From the NCBI GenBank assembly GCA_943737045.1, contig CALSFV010000357.1, positions 1 through 64,000 on the forward strand: a DNA stretch of 64,000 bases. Direction: 5' to 3'. The stretch is from Parapristionchus giblindavisi. Lineage: Eukaryota; Nematoda; Chromadorea; Rhabditida; Diplogasteridae. The notes below the pieces were generated by a model that did no database searches, had not been told where the DNA came from, and saw nothing but the letters and a program-made list of their open reading frames with translations. A program made the translations under genes and the position numbers. Shown in pieces: positions 47,321-60,146 of the stretch. How positions within the stretch are numbered: position 1 is the stretch's first letter; every line of letters begins with the position of its first letter.

Positions 47321-47477
47321 GAAGGTGATTCGAACACGAGAAATATCATTTCTTTCTCTCAGTACTCACAATTTCGACATATCCCAGCAATATCTTTTTT
47401 TTTTCTTCCTGTTTCACTTTGACTATATTAAAGCAAATTAACAATACTCTGATTCTAATTCTATTTTTCTAAAGGTA

Positions 47478-50400
47478 ATGAAATTAGCCGTCGTCCTCGG
47501 CCTTTTGGCCGTAGCTTTCGCCTCTCAGCAATGGGAAACTCGTCATGAACTAATTCATGAACAGTCATTCAAGGCTGGAAAGCACTACTCTTTCAAATTC
47601 GACGGACAGGTCAGAACTCAAACAAATTTTTTTGTTTCAAAAGACAAACAACTTCTATTCATTTGTTCTGAACAATGGTATTTCGTAAATTATCGATCTC
47701 ATTTTATTTATACTGCGATTATTCATACCTCAGAAATACCAAGTACCGTTTAGGTTTCAAGTGGACTTCCCATTCCTTCGTCTTCTCAACACTCTGCCAC
47801 TCGTATTCAATCTCTTCTTTCTGTTGTCTTCGAAAACGATCGTCAAGTTCTTCTCAAGCTCCAGAAGATTCGTCTTGGCTCCGCCCATCGCGATCTTGTT
47901 GAGCCTCGTGAAGTCCAACCCTTCGAACTCTTCCAGGAGGTTGAACTCACCAAGGTATCTTTTGATTGAAGCTCCGCCCATATTGATCTTTGATCTTTGA
48001 ACATTTCAGGAGCAGCTCGAGACTCTTGTCCTTCCCCTCCGTTTCCGTTACGACAATGGACTCATCTCTGAGATTGAATTCGATCAAGAGGAGCAAACTT
48101 GGTCCGCAAACATCAAGAGAGCCGTTCTCAACATGCTTCAGGTTAATATTTTTTAATCGGTTAATTTAAATATATTTAATTTTTACTTTTATTTCAAAGT
48201 TTTCATATCAACAATTAACCTCACCTATAAGTAATTATTTACCTATAATTTCTATGATTGAATATCTAAATTTGTTTGATTTTCAGTTGAACCTCTCCAA
48301 GAAGTCCCGTACCGACAAGTCCGAGATCTCTCGTATCCTTCGTGATTCCAATGAAAACAAGGAATGGCCCGAGAAGGATTTCTTCTCCACCCAAGAAATG
48401 ACTCTTGAGGGAGATTGCGAGGCTTCCTACACTGTTGTTCCCACTGAAGAGAAGAAACTCCGTGTCTCCAAGTCTGTTAACTTCGAAAAGTGCTCCAAGC
48501 GCATGGATACCCGCTACAACTTCCGTTTCGGAGAGGAGTGTCCTTCTTGCGAGAAGAAGTTCAACGGAGAAGAACAGAACACTGAATCTTCAACTGTTAT
48601 CGACTTTGAACTCAATGGAAACACTGAATCATGGCTCATTCGTGAAGTTTCTCTTCGCTCTCAATACATCTTCGGTCCCCTTTCCAAGGAACAACAATTG
48701 ATGGCTACCTTCGTTGCCAACAAGCTCACTCTTCTTTCCATCAATGAAGATATCGACTCTGTGCGTGGACCTTCTTCCCCTCTCAAGAAGGAATCTCTTG
48801 TCTTCTCTTCTCTCTTCGAAGAACGTCTCGAGAAGTTCCGTATGACCGGTGATGAATCCCTTCTCCGTCATTCTCCTTATCTTTGGATGAACAAGAAGAT
48901 GGAAATTGTCAAGCCCATCATTGAGTACCTTCGTGATTCAGTCCTTGTTGACCTTGAGAAGGAAGACATCGAACCCGAAGTTGTAAGACAAATTGCTCGT
49001 CTCGTCGAAGTTCTTCGTGTCTGCACTGTCGAAGAGATTCGCAAGATCGGACACCTCATGACTGAAGAGGACAAACTCCGCAAGGTCTTCTATGATGTTC
49101 TCGCTGAGGCTGGAACCAAGAACACTATTGAATATCTGACCAAGGAGATGGTTGAACGTCGTATGACCGTCATCGAAGAAGTCAAGGCTCTGAAGATGAT
49201 CATGTCTATCCGTAATCCCTCCCACAACATCGTCGACCTTCTTATACATCTTTCCAAGGAAGAAGTCATCTCTAAAAATCCCGCCCTCAAGCAGTCCCTT
49301 TGGCTTACCATTGGAGGTCTTATGAATGGAGTCTGTGGAGAACACCGCGATCGTCTTTTCCTCGAGAAGGAATCTGTTTGTCCCCGTGACATCAAGGAGA
49401 AGTTCGTCGAGATTCTTGACAAACTCTTCGACAAGGCTGAGACTACTTATGAGAAGCATCTTGCCCTCAAGACTATTGCCAACTCTGGAATGGACCTGAT
49501 TGTATTCCCCCTTGAGAAGATTATCAAGAACGAGAAGGAAGAGAAGACTGTTCGTCTCGGAGCCATTGATGCTCTTCGTAAGCTCCGTACTGTGATGCCC
49601 CGTAAGATTCAGTCCATCCTTATGCCACTTTACAAGAACATCCGTGAATCTCCTGAGATCCGTATGTCTGCCTTCAACCAGATCATGCATACTCTTCCTG
49701 AGCGTGTTGTTATTGATCAGATTACTTCGCAACTCGAAAAGGAACCCTCCACCTATGTCCACTCTTTCGTCTACTCTACTCTTCTCTCCCTTGCCAAGAC
49801 TGACATCCCTTGCGAGAAAGACATGGCCCGTGATATTGAGTACTCCCTCAAACTCGCCCGTATTCAACCTCGTAAGATGATCGACTCCACCACTCTTCGT
49901 TCCAGTTTCTACATGAATGAATACTACACTGGAGCAACCCTTAACTGGGCTTCCATCTTTTCCAATGACTCTATTCTCCCCAAGGAACTCATGGCTTCTC
50001 TTGATACCGTCTACGCCGGAGAATGGAGCAAGTATCTTGCCCAGATTGGATTCTCTCAGGAGAACCTTGACCAACTTCTCTTTAAGCTCATCGAAAAGCT
50101 CGAGAACAACGAATTCGACCTCGAAGAAGTTGTTCTTCGTGGTGAGAGATCGACTGTGTCCGTCAAGCAATCCATTGAGGTCCTTAAGAAGCTTGTTACC
50201 AAGATGGGAATTACACACCGCCGTCAAGCCAAACGTGAAGCTCACGCTCATATGTATCTCCGCTACAAGGATATGGACTATGTTGTTCTTCCTTTCGAAG
50301 AGAAGACCATCGATCACTTCGTCAAGGAGGTTATCAAGGGAGGAAAATTCGATATTGAAGAGATTCTTTCCGTTCTTGCTAAGGGATACCGTTTCGACGT

Positions 50401-53179
50401 AATCGCCACCTCTTTCGTGTATGAGAAGACCCGCACCATCGCCACCACCATTGGTATGCCTCTTGAGATCACCGGAAAGATGCCCACTCTTGCTATGATC
50501 GATGGAGAAATTAAGGTTGACTATTCTAAGGGACTCCGTCTTCATCTTAAGGCTCAGCCCAAGATTGTATCTACCCATGTTATGCATATGGAACTTCGTT
50601 CTCCTCTTCTTTCTCAGGGTGTTAAGATTCTTCATTCCGCTACCTTCGCTACTCCCCTTGACCTTATCGTTGATGCCACCTTCGACAAGAAGATGGACAT
50701 CAAGATGACCATCCGTGCCCCTGAATCCAAGGAATCCAAGCGTGTTCTTTCCCTCCACACCCGTCCCGTTACCTACGTTCGTTTCGAATCCAAACACAAG
50801 AAGTTCGAATCCGCCCTCGAGAAGACCATTGTCCTTCCCCAACAACCCATTGTTGAGATGAAGAAGGTCTATGGAGAGGACATTCTCGGACTCAAATTCA
50901 TCGTTCACGGAAATGTCCACCGCCATCTGATTGAGAAGATGGAGCCTGAACACATTGTTGCCCTTCTTGTCACTGAAAACAACATGGAAGTTAGAATGGA
51001 GAAGACTGAAGAGACCCCTCGTGAATGGGTTGTCCGTCTTGCTGTTGATCCTATCCAGTGGGTTAAGACCATGTCTGCTCTCCCCGAAATGGACTCTTTC
51101 TACAACAAGGAAACTCGTCCTCACTTCACTATGGACACTGAATATGAAGAGGAACGTCAAGATGAGTTCACTTCTTATCTTAAGAACTACAAGAAGAATG
51201 AAGGATACACCCACCGTATGCACATGAAGTTCGAGACTATTGGATCATCTACTGAACGTAGAGCCGAGATGGAACTTCGTTCTGAATGTGAAAAGACTTT
51301 CTCTTTCTGCAAGTGGACCCTTTCTTCTACCCGTTCTCCTCTTCTTAAGGGAGAAAAGCGTCAATGGGAAATGCATGCTACTCTTCAAACTCTTCTTCCC
51401 AAGTCTATCGTTTCCATTGATCAACTCAAGGTACAGAAGCACCGTGAAATGAATGTTATTCTTGATGCTGAATGGGGATCTAATGAGAAGAATACTCTCA
51501 CTCTTCGTCTTCAAGGAGAACAGTCAACTGAACAGAAGAAATGGCAAGAGCTTGTCCTTCGTAAGAATGAGAAGATCACTCCTCTTTCTACTCTTGAACG
51601 TCTTGAACTCGCTTCTCGTCTTAACCAGATCAAGATTGTTGCTGACTACAAGATTGAGCCCGAGACTCTTGTCCAGTTCTACCGTCTTTCTACTCTTCTC
51701 AAGGCTTACTATCCCTATTCTTCTATTCTTGAGGTCCGTGAGCCCCGTGAGTACTCTAAGGAAGGACGCCTTCTTGCTAAGCTCACCGTCGAACCCCAGA
51801 CTTGGCGTTATCTCAATCTTTCCGTTGAGATTCCTTCTGAGCGTATCGTCATTGAGAACATCCGTCTTCCTTTCCGTCCTACGTTCATGACTATTCACAA
51901 GAACCCTGAATCCCTCATCCACTCTTTCTCTTCCAAGTGCGAAGTTTCTTCATCCCGTGTCAACACCTTCGATGAAATCATCTATCGCGCCCCCTTGACC
52001 ACTTGCTACTCTGTCCTCGCTAAAGACTGCACTGAGGAACCCAACTTTGCCGTTCTCATGAAGAAGATCTCTAAGCATGGAGAAGAGAAGAAGATGAAAA
52101 TTGTCACTCAAGACAATACAATCGAGATTGAGAACAAGAAGGGAGACTTTATCGTCAAGGTTGACAACAAGATCGTCAAGGAGGACAAGCTTAGCCAGTG
52201 GGGGTATGTCTGACACTTGTCTTTAATTATGCACTTCATCAAAACTAAATCAACATTTATTAAATATGGAGAGTTAAATATGATATTTTGAGACTCGAGA
52301 AGATCGAAGATGTCATTGTCTTCGAGAACGTAGATATCTTCGTCCGTTTTGACGGATACAAGGCTGAGATCAAGATGAACGAACTTTACAAGAACAAGCA
52401 ATGTGGAATGTGCGGACATTATGACGGAGAACGTAAGGGAGAATTCCGTCGTGCTGATGACGAAGAGACCGGTATGTACTAATTACTCACTTTCATGACT
52501 TTCTTAAGTACGATTAAACACTTACTAAGTAAATTTCTTTAGATGACATCGAGGAGTTCCACCGCTCTTTCCTTTCTCGTGATGACGAATGTGAAGTTGA
52601 AGAGGAGAAGCTTTCTGAGAAGAAGAACTACAAGAAATACGACGAGTTTGAGATGAATGAAGAGTCCGAAGATTCTTACGAAATGATCCCTGAAGAGCAC
52701 AAGAGAAGAAACAAGTACAGCAAATACGAGGATGAGGAGGAAAAGATGACCGTCGGTAAGTATTACGCCTTAGCTAAAACTTAACTCTTAAGTCAGAATG
52801 AAATCCTAACCCTATAATAATAGCTATACGTGTTCATGAATATACAATGAAACGTGTGATGATAAAAACGAGCCCTAATAGTTAAGTCAGACCCTAATCC
52901 TAACTACTTATTTCAGAACCCATCGAGAAGACCCACGTCATTGAGTACTCTCATCGTATATGCTTCTCTAAGCTTCCCGTCCCTGAATGTCCCCACAAGA
53001 CCATGATGAACGATGAAGATACCAAGGACATGAAGGTTACCTTCTCTTGTCTCGAACGTTCTTCATCCAAGGCTGGCCGTCTTCTTCGCCAATCTCGCAA
53101 GAACATTCTCGATGTTGAGGATCTTCCTGTCTCTTTCACTGAGACTATCACTATCCCTAAGACTTGCACCGTCTATTAA
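47478..53179 (+). CDS. Vitellogenin (yolk lipoprotein precursor)
   Basis: Yolk protein made in the intestine of egg-bearing worms and taken up by oocytes. Exons: 47478-47609, 47754-47954, 48010-48141, 48287-52203, 52293-52471, 52543-52755, 52917-53179; 5037 nt, 1678 aa, phases close. The signal peptide is about 1-15 (MKLAVVLGLLAVAFA). The lipoprotein N-terminal module follows (HYSFKFDGQ at the start) to about 700, then the DUF1943-type beta sheet (YLRYKDMDYVVLPFEE onward). A von Willebrand D domain spans about 1370-1530, with CEVSSSRVNTFD at its start and CGMCG near 1500. The C-terminal part has an acidic segment (exon 6) and a cysteine-bearing end. No polyserine phosvitin stretch, as in nematode yolk proteins. 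A basic site RRQAKR lies at 800-805. Exon 4 shows strong bias to a few codons (CGT, CTT/CTC, AAG, GAG), as in very highly expressed genes. Preceded by VPE1/GATA/TATA elements. Which vit paralogue is unclear. Confidence 0.97.
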
Positions 53180-53492
53180 ACATTCATTACCTCTTCTCTA
53201 GTATTGATAAATGATTAATCCATATACTCGTTGACTGAATGATACATTGTAGCGACTTTTATTATGAACCGTGGATGCCATCGTAACGCTTATGATGAGG
53301 ATGTGTAGTGGAGAATTGATGCATAATACATAGGATTTTTGCTTTCTTATTCACATCTGTAAGCATAATAATATTTATTTATGCGGTGACAGTGGCGGAA
53401 AACAAATACAAATAGGGTGAAATCTATAGTGCACATAAAATACTATGTCGCAACTGTGGCAACATAAGACAATAGAGTGATAGATTACAAAT

Positions 53493-53792
53493 TTGACAGA
53501 TTCCTTGTATTGTAGAGCAGCTGAACATCGTAGAGCTGCTTGTAACCCCTCTATGCCTTCATACTTATCCAGTGCTTTTTCTATCCATTCATTAACTGTT
53601 CATAACGGTGCCACATTAACCCTCACAGGTCATATTCTTCACAGAGAATACAACCCCTCTCGTCGACAAATCGCTGAGACGATGTATTTTGCATCTCTTA
53701 AGCCAGTCATAAATTCCCGGTTAGAACAGTCCAAAGAACAAGCCCCCATTACACTTGCCACTATTGATCTTGCTCCATTATTGAATTCATAA
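53493..53792 (+). pseudogene. GIY-YIG-type endonuclease remnant, probably of a retroelement
   Basis: The open frame ends NPSRRQIAETMYFASLKPVI, then a short tail and TAA. The pattern of an acidic residue, an aromatic or hydrophobic run and a final KPxIN recalls the C-terminal half of the GIY-YIG nuclease domain found in Penelope-like and related elements (family knowledge). About 70 bp upstream, in another frame, ILCRNCGNIR resembles the YxIxCxxCxxxYIG start. The two parts are out of frame and separated by stops, so it is dead. It lies 300 bp downstream of the vitellogenin stop. Confidence 0.45.
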
Positions 53793-54192
53793 GAACCATC
53801 CCCCTCTCCCCCCTCTCACTTGACCTCTTCTTCCCTTCTTTCCCTCATTCACTATCATAGCTCTCATTCATCTGTTTATCACACTATTGGCCCTGTTCGT
53901 TGTTCTCACTCATTAGTCTTCCTTGTAGGTATTAAATTTTAACTGAATGGTGATTCTCGGCGAAACGTATTAATAAATTAAATATCTATGAAACTTCGTT
54001 TATAAGCATTTTTTTCGTGGTTTCTAACCCAAAAACCAAGTTTCAAGTCTCTAACTAGTCAGAGAACCGAGATATTTGCTTTTTACAATGCTATTTACAA
54101 GTAGACAAAATTAACACTCTTTTTACAATTTCCAATTCTATTTACAAGAAATTAACACCTCATTAGATTCATTCCAACCTCCCTATTATAAA

Positions 54193-55590
54193 GCACTATC
54201 TGAGAAAATTCAATAACTGTAATATTTTTTGGTATCGATGAAAAATGAATTTTTCTGTTTTATGTATGATAATTACAGGCTCCATGAGTGAAGTACACTG
54301 GTACTTGGAAATTGCTTCCAATTGAAAATTCGCTTCAGGGGGTGACCACACAACGGTTTGGCGAAGTTCCCTAAAAAGTTTATTTCGAATCCAATCGATG
54401 CGTGAGTGGGCTCAATCGAATCCTTAGCTAATTCTAAGAAACTATTGAGTTTTTTGATCAAAGATCAACGAACGCTGAAATCGAGAATTTTCGAAACAAA
54501 TTTCACATTTAATTAATTTTCACTATTTCACCATAACAAGCCTACAACTTTTTATTTGCTCAATCGCTTCTAAATATCATAACAAATCTTCAGTTTGAAA
54601 ATCATATTTAAAAAAAATATGAATTAGGTGAACAAATCGTTTTTATAACGAAAATCGTAATTATGGTGTGCACATACCGTATTCCCTAATCGGTCAATTT
54701 GGAAATTTGGTAGTTTTAAACATAGTTCACCGCTGTTCTTGAGAAGACTGAGGTATATAACTACTCCTCGTCTTCGGAGTGCACCTGTTCCCAGGTGCTG
54801 ATGTCGATGAAAATTGACATTTTTCGTAAATTGATCATTATTTCGTTGTTTGTGATACTATATCGATAAAAATTTGATCATTATACCATTTTACCATCTA
54901 TACAAACATACTAAAAAAATAAAGTGAAACGGTTGGCTGTGAAGAAAGTTATTGCTGAAAACCAAAATATCATAGAATATTGGCCAGCACTTTACCGTGC
55001 AGGTGTGCTCCGAAGTAGTCGTATACTTCAGTCATGTCAAGAACAGCGGTGAAATATGTTTAAAACTACCAAATTTCCAAATTGACCGATTAGGGATTAC
55101 TGTAGGTGCACACCATCATTACGATTTTAGTTATAAAAACGATTTGTTCACCTAATTCATATATTTTTTTTAAATTATGATTTTCAAACTGAAGATATGT
55201 TATGATATTTAGAAGCGATTGAGCAAATAAAAAGTTGTAGGCTTGTTATGGTGAAATAGTGAAAGTTAATTAAATGTGAAATTTTTTTCACATTATTCCC
55301 GATTCCAGCGTTCGTTGATCTTTGATCCAAAAACTCACCTAGACAATAGTTTCTTAGAATTAGCTAAGGATTCGATTGAGCCCACTCCCGCATCGATTGG
55401 ATTAGAAATAAATGTTTTAGGGAACGTCGCCAAACCGTTGTGTGGTCACCCCCTGAAGCGAATTTTCAATTGGAAGGAATTTCCAAGTACTAGTGAACAA
55501 CACTCATGGAGCCTGAAATTATCACACATAAAACAGAAAAATCTATTTTTCGTCGATACCGCACCTATGTGGATTTTCTCAGATAGCGTG
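54193..55590. mobile_element. Large foldback element, copy 2
   Basis: The ends CACTATCTGAGAAAATT and TTTTCTCAGATAGCGTG match those at 6617-7972. The arms of about 600 bp mirror each other around about 54900 (CCAATCGATGCGTGAGTGGG on the left, CCCACTCCCGCATCGATTGG at 55381). The outer module is shared with copy 1; the centre (about 54640-55150, with AAATTTGGTAGTTTTAAACA mirrored) is different. No coding sequence recognised. Confidence 0.85.
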
Positions 55591-56265
55591 ATTTATGTAC
55601 CTTCTAGCGACCGCTGGTTCACGACTCGTTTTCAATTTTCTATATATATATATATGTCCGTTCTTTGCATTAATGGTAAAGAAGACATGGGGAGACTATC
55701 ATGAAATTCAATTATATTGGTCTAATAAGTAATCTTTCATTGGCTAAACATTCAATAAATCAGCTCTCGAGATATAGGTAACCACTTCACTCTTAACTGA
55801 AGATAAGCATCGGTTTGCGAGATTTTTAATAATCACTAATTGGGTGGCATTCATGTTAAAACATCACTGATGAATGTATATTTAGATACTTTATCCATAT
55901 GCAAGCAGTTGTAACTAGGTGGTTAATTGGTATTGTGATTAAAACAAATATATATGTTTCCTTACTATGCTATTCTGATGAAATAAAAGATCAAAGATCA
56001 ACGATTATAGATTAAATGCTAATTGTAATGAAAAATCGAAATATCGTAGGGATGTATAAAATATCATGCACAGCTATTGCAACCAATGTGACAATTCACG
56101 AGATAGAAGGGAGTTCAGTGCTCTCCGTAGTGAATACTGGGACCGATCCCGTTAGGGTTAAAAATGTTTGTTGCCGGAGTGCTGTTGCCATATGACCATG
56201 TTGAATATACTCACTTGCGAGCTTCTGCAATCAGATCAGTATAATTTCGCTTTAACGGTGGAGTC

Positions 56266-56515
56266 CTTAGAATATTTTCGTAAAAAAACTGTGAAGACAG
56301 AATGGTAGCAAAAGTTATTCTACCTATCGTACTCTATTTATTTTATGATGATTCAGCTTATTGATCGCTAGAAAAATGAATGAACCAACAGGCCCATGCA
56401 GGGGAAGGCGCGCTTTTTGAAAATTGAGGAAATTCGACTATAGGATTTGAACTTGCGGCAAATGGGTAACGACTCTTGGCTACCCCCGAATAGCCAACTC
56501 TATTGTGCATGAGCA
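56266..56515 (-). mobile_element. tRNA-derived SINE, copy 1
   Basis: On the minus strand a tRNA-like head (A box GGTAGCCAAGAGT, B box AAGTTCAAATCCT, 56453-56500) is followed by a body containing TAGCGATCAATAAGC and CTGTCTTCACAG. The same body occurs with a similar head at 63573-63820. The copies are diverged but collinear. Confidence 0.75.
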
Positions 56516-57581
56516 TCGCAAACATGAAGTTGTTTTCGAAACAATAATTTAAACCTTTTCAAGTTCCCTGGACATTCCATTGATAAAACAAAGTTGCTAT
56601 CTCCTGTTCATTATTTAACGTTCATTATTTATTTGCCTAATAAGATGAGAATGGGGAGTACTTACCCCAACATTAGGGTCAACATTTGCTGCTGGTTCTG
56701 TAATAGGGCTTACTCTGACCTCTGTTTGTCTACCACACGAGCGTACGCAATCCCTTTAATAATATCGATAATTGGATGAAATATTATAAAACAGACCAGA
56801 TAGTGGTGAGTAATGCAGAGCTGTAGGAAAGCGCAGTTGCCATATTCATAATGACTTTAGAGAAAGATTCCGCACATTAGAGAAAGGATGAGAGGAATAC
56901 AAAGAGGCGGTGCGAAGAGAAAGAAGAGCAATAAATAAAAGAAGATAACCGATTATTTAAGTAATTATGAAAGAAATATTTAACTAAAATCTTTACACAG
57001 TTAAAAGTTGTAGGTGTGAATGAGAGTTTTTGATGAATAGAATCTTTAAATTACATTAAATTTAGTCATTTCAAATTCTGTTTCAGTGTCGCTATTCACT
57101 GAATTTGTTCAGATAATCTCTATTTTTCCTCTGTTTCATACCTATTTGATTGGTTGATAGAACGTTACTAGTAAGTCCCATGGGAATTCCCCAGATTATC
57201 ATTAAAAAGGTCTATAATGTCGGTATTATCTTACTCAACGATGCTGCATATGATGAAAATATAAGTTGCAAATGCTATTACAGTAGGGCCAAAAAATGCA
57301 AAATCATGTTTTTGAGTGTAACTTTTCTTGTATGCAACCGATCAGGGGTTTGTTTTAATATGTTGTGCGCATTGGTCTTACCAGCGTTTTGTGTAAGAAA
57401 AAGAACGACGTTTCTCCAAAATCAGAAAAATTGAATGATTTTTTTTGATTTCGGCGATTATCGGATTTTTATCTATTATTTTTGCTTATTTTTTACTTGT
57501 TTGCATTGTGCTGAAAAATTGTTTTATGTTTTCAGCAGATAGGTCGGCCAAAAGACTCTAAGAATCTCAATCTACATATCT

Positions 57582-57743
57582 GATCGACAAGCCATTGCTA
57601 GACGCCGGGCCATGGGCATGAAGTTGGTCGATCTGGTTGAGCAGTACAAGACGGATGTAGGGACGATCTCCTGCTCTGCGAGTCGTCCATTTCGGGCAAA
57701 TAACTCTGGAAGGCCTCCTCCGATGAGTCTGAAGATCTATTAA
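57582..57743 (+). pseudogene. N-terminal helix-turn-helix fragment of a Tc1-like transposase
   Basis: Reads DRQAIARRRAMGMKLVDLVE, then QYKTDVGTIS and NNSGRPPPMS, ending at a stop at 57741. The spacing of an arginine-rich helix, a second helix and the GRPP linker fits the paired-type HTH of Tc1 transposases. It lies outside the terminal repeats of the next Tc1 element, so it is a separate remnant. Confidence 0.6.
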
Positions 57744-58001
57744 TTCAGCACAAGGCTCATTGTCAGCATGCTAATTCCCGAAATTCCGGGGTCCGGGAAT
57801 GCGCGCGAAGATTGCTTCGGGACGTTTTCCTCTTGGAATATATATACAGTAGCGGTCAAAAGTATTCGCCCAAAACTTTGCAATGTCATAACTTTTGACT
57901 CAGATGAGCAATCGGACTCTTCTTTTGGCAGACTATTATATTCCTATTATAGTCCTAGTGGACATCATATCCTAGTCCCGTTGTTTGGATTCGTCGTCGT
58001 A

Positions 58002-59036
58002 CAGTGCGCGACATAATGATAGGACACCCGTAAAATTTTGTGATTCCGGCCGAATGGTGAATGAAAATCAAAAGATGTACATACCATGTGATTCCCTCCT
58101 TGGATAACTAAGGTAGTCCACGTATGAGAATATTCAATTCCCCAGTGAACGAGAAAATCGGCTTGTCGAATTTTAAGAACGCGACCCATGATGGTTCATG
58201 ATATTTTTTTCAAAAAAATTTAAAAATATCGGTTTCTGATTTCATTCACCGATGAGAAGAAGTTCTACCCCAATAGTCCGGACCGCTATAACTGTTTCTA
58301 ACGTGAGTTCCTCAAGGAACCGCGTAATTTCAGCTGGAGGAAGTTCAGTCATGTCCAGGGTCGCGTTCTTAAAATTCTACAAGCCGCCCATCACCTTCCG
58401 CTCCAGCAGGATGGACTATGCGGAGAATCAGGTGACACACCAGACTACCCTCGTTCCGTTCATGATGAAGAGCCGTGCCCGCCACCAGATCTCCCAGAAA
58501 GAGAACGCCTCCATTCTTACCATAGCCCATCAAAACCATTGTTCGCGGTCAAGAACATCACAGTTCTTCCATGCCCTACGGGCAACCCCGATGCAAACCA
58601 CATAGTCGTGTGTACAAGAACAACGAACAGTATGCATCCGTTGCCGAGTTGAAGGCTGCCATCAAAAATGTGGGGGCGACATCGAGCCTCAAGTGATTTC
58701 TGTCCTCTATGAGAGGATGTCCAATCGCATCTTCGGTCCATTCTCGAGGAAGGACCATAAGATTGATTACTAACCTGTTGTTGACCCGTTGATGTTATGC
58801 AGAAGTTTGAAAAAATAGTAACTCATGAAAAAAATCAGGGTGTCCTCATTATGCCACAGTCAAATTTCGAAATATTATTATTTTCTCGTTGACTGGGAAT
58901 TTAATATTCTCATACGTGGGCTACCTTAGCTACCCAAGGAGGGGATACAAATGGTATGTACATCTTTTGATTTTCATTCGCCATTCGGCCGGAATCACAA
59001 AATTTTAGGAGTGTCCTATCATTATGTCGCGCACTG
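58002..59036 (+). mobile_element. Tc1-like transposon with long terminal inverted repeats
   Basis: The ends CAGTGCGCGACATAATGATA and their reverse complement are each flanked by TA (58000-58001 and 59037-59038), the target duplication of Tc1/mariner. The inverted repeats extend about 150 bp (ATGTACATACC and AACTAAGGTAGTCC are mirrored at 58880-58965). The interior codes for a broken transposase (58246-58773). About 1.03 kb, so internally shortened compared with typical 1.3-1.6 kb elements. Confidence 0.88.
58246..58773 (+). pseudogene. Tc1-like transposase, C-terminal two-thirds, frameshifted
   Basis: Pieces in three frames follow family order: TDEKKFYPNSPDRYN with the first catalytic Asp, then LVPFMMKSRARHQISQKENA with the position of the second Asp (here ENASI for the usual DNASI), then RVYKNNEQYASVAELKAAI and, after a one-base slip, GDIEPQVISVLYERMSNRIF to a stop at 58771. 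An in-frame stop and at least three frameshifts make it inactive. The N-terminal HTH is missing from the element. Confidence 0.85.
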
Positions 59037-59040
59037 TATT

Positions 59041-60146
59041 ATTGTGTAGCGATCCTGGAACCCCTCTGTACTTACTCAGCGATAATTATTTCCTCAGCTG
59101 GATTTTTCTGAGACTTGTTTTTAACAGTGTATGAACAAAATTTACTGAGGAGTAGGATCCGCTATTCGACACATTTGAGCTAATTCATTCCTCTGAGAAA
59201 ATCAAAATTTCCGACACCCCTGAATTTGGGAAAAAATGTCATAACTTTGTGTTCAGTGAAGATATAGGCTCCAAACGTGGCAGAGGTAATAGCCCATGTG
59301 TGACACAAAACTTGGTCGAGTATGAGCCCGATCGGTTGAATTTTGAGAAATTTCGAAAATTTATTTTCTCATTTTTCGAGGTACAAGAAGTACCTGGTCG
59401 GATTAATTTCGATTCAGTTCAACAGCAAGATGTCTTCTATATATAGTAGATAACAGTTTGCAAGTGTTTCACGAAATTTCGAGTTCTTCTTGTGAAGTTA
59501 TAAGTGTTGGAAGAGGACGAAAATTTGTTATGGCACGATCTTTTAAAACCACCTAAAAAAATAAAATGAATTTTGTGAGACTAAAAGAGGATCCATAGCC
59601 ATTACATTATAGCGGTAATCTTCTGTCTTCACGATAATTGTCATGGCAAGGTTTCAGCCTAATCGGACAAATTATGAGCATTTCGAAAAAATCGAGAAAA
59701 GAACTCGAAATTTCGTGAAACACTAGCAAACTGTTATCTACTATATATAGACGATATCTTGCTGTTGAACTGAATCGAAATTAATCCGGCCAGGTACTGC
59801 CTGTACCTCGAAAAATGAGAAAATAAATTTTCGAATTTTCTCAAAATTCAACCGATCGGGCTCATACTCGACCAAGTTTTGTGTCACACATGGGCTATTA
59901 CCTCTGCCACGTTTGGAGCCTATATCTTCACTGAACACAAAGTTATGACATTTTTTCCCAAATTCAGGGGTGTCTGAAATTTTGATTTTCTCAGAGGAAT
60001 AAATTAGCTCAAATGTGTCGAATAGCGGATCCTACTCCTCAGTAAATTTTGTTCATACACTGTTAAAAACAAGTTTCAGAAAAATCCAGCTGAGGAAATA
60101 ATTATCGCTGAGTAAGTACAGAGGGGTTCCAGGATCGCTACACAAT
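59041..60146. mobile_element. 1.1-kb foldback element with near-identical arms
   Basis: The left arm 59041-59487 and right arm 59700-60146 are reverse complements with only a few mismatches seen; the spacer is about 212 bp. It begins ATTGTGTAGCGATCCTGGAA. An open frame of 65 codons on each arm (59249-59446 and 59741-59938) is almost the same protein in mirror position, which reflects arm identity rather than a gene. It lies next to the Tc1-like element (ends 59036). Confidence 0.92.

Noticed and set aside
48938..51223. 761-codon open frame on the minus strand inside vitellogenin
   Set aside because: It lies wholly antisense to exon 4. Strong codon bias in the sense strand removes stop codons from the antisense frame; no motif, promoter or splice signs support it.
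59249..59938. Two almost identical 65-codon proteins on opposite strands
   Set aside because: They are the same sequence on the two arms of a foldback element, with no sign of coding selection.
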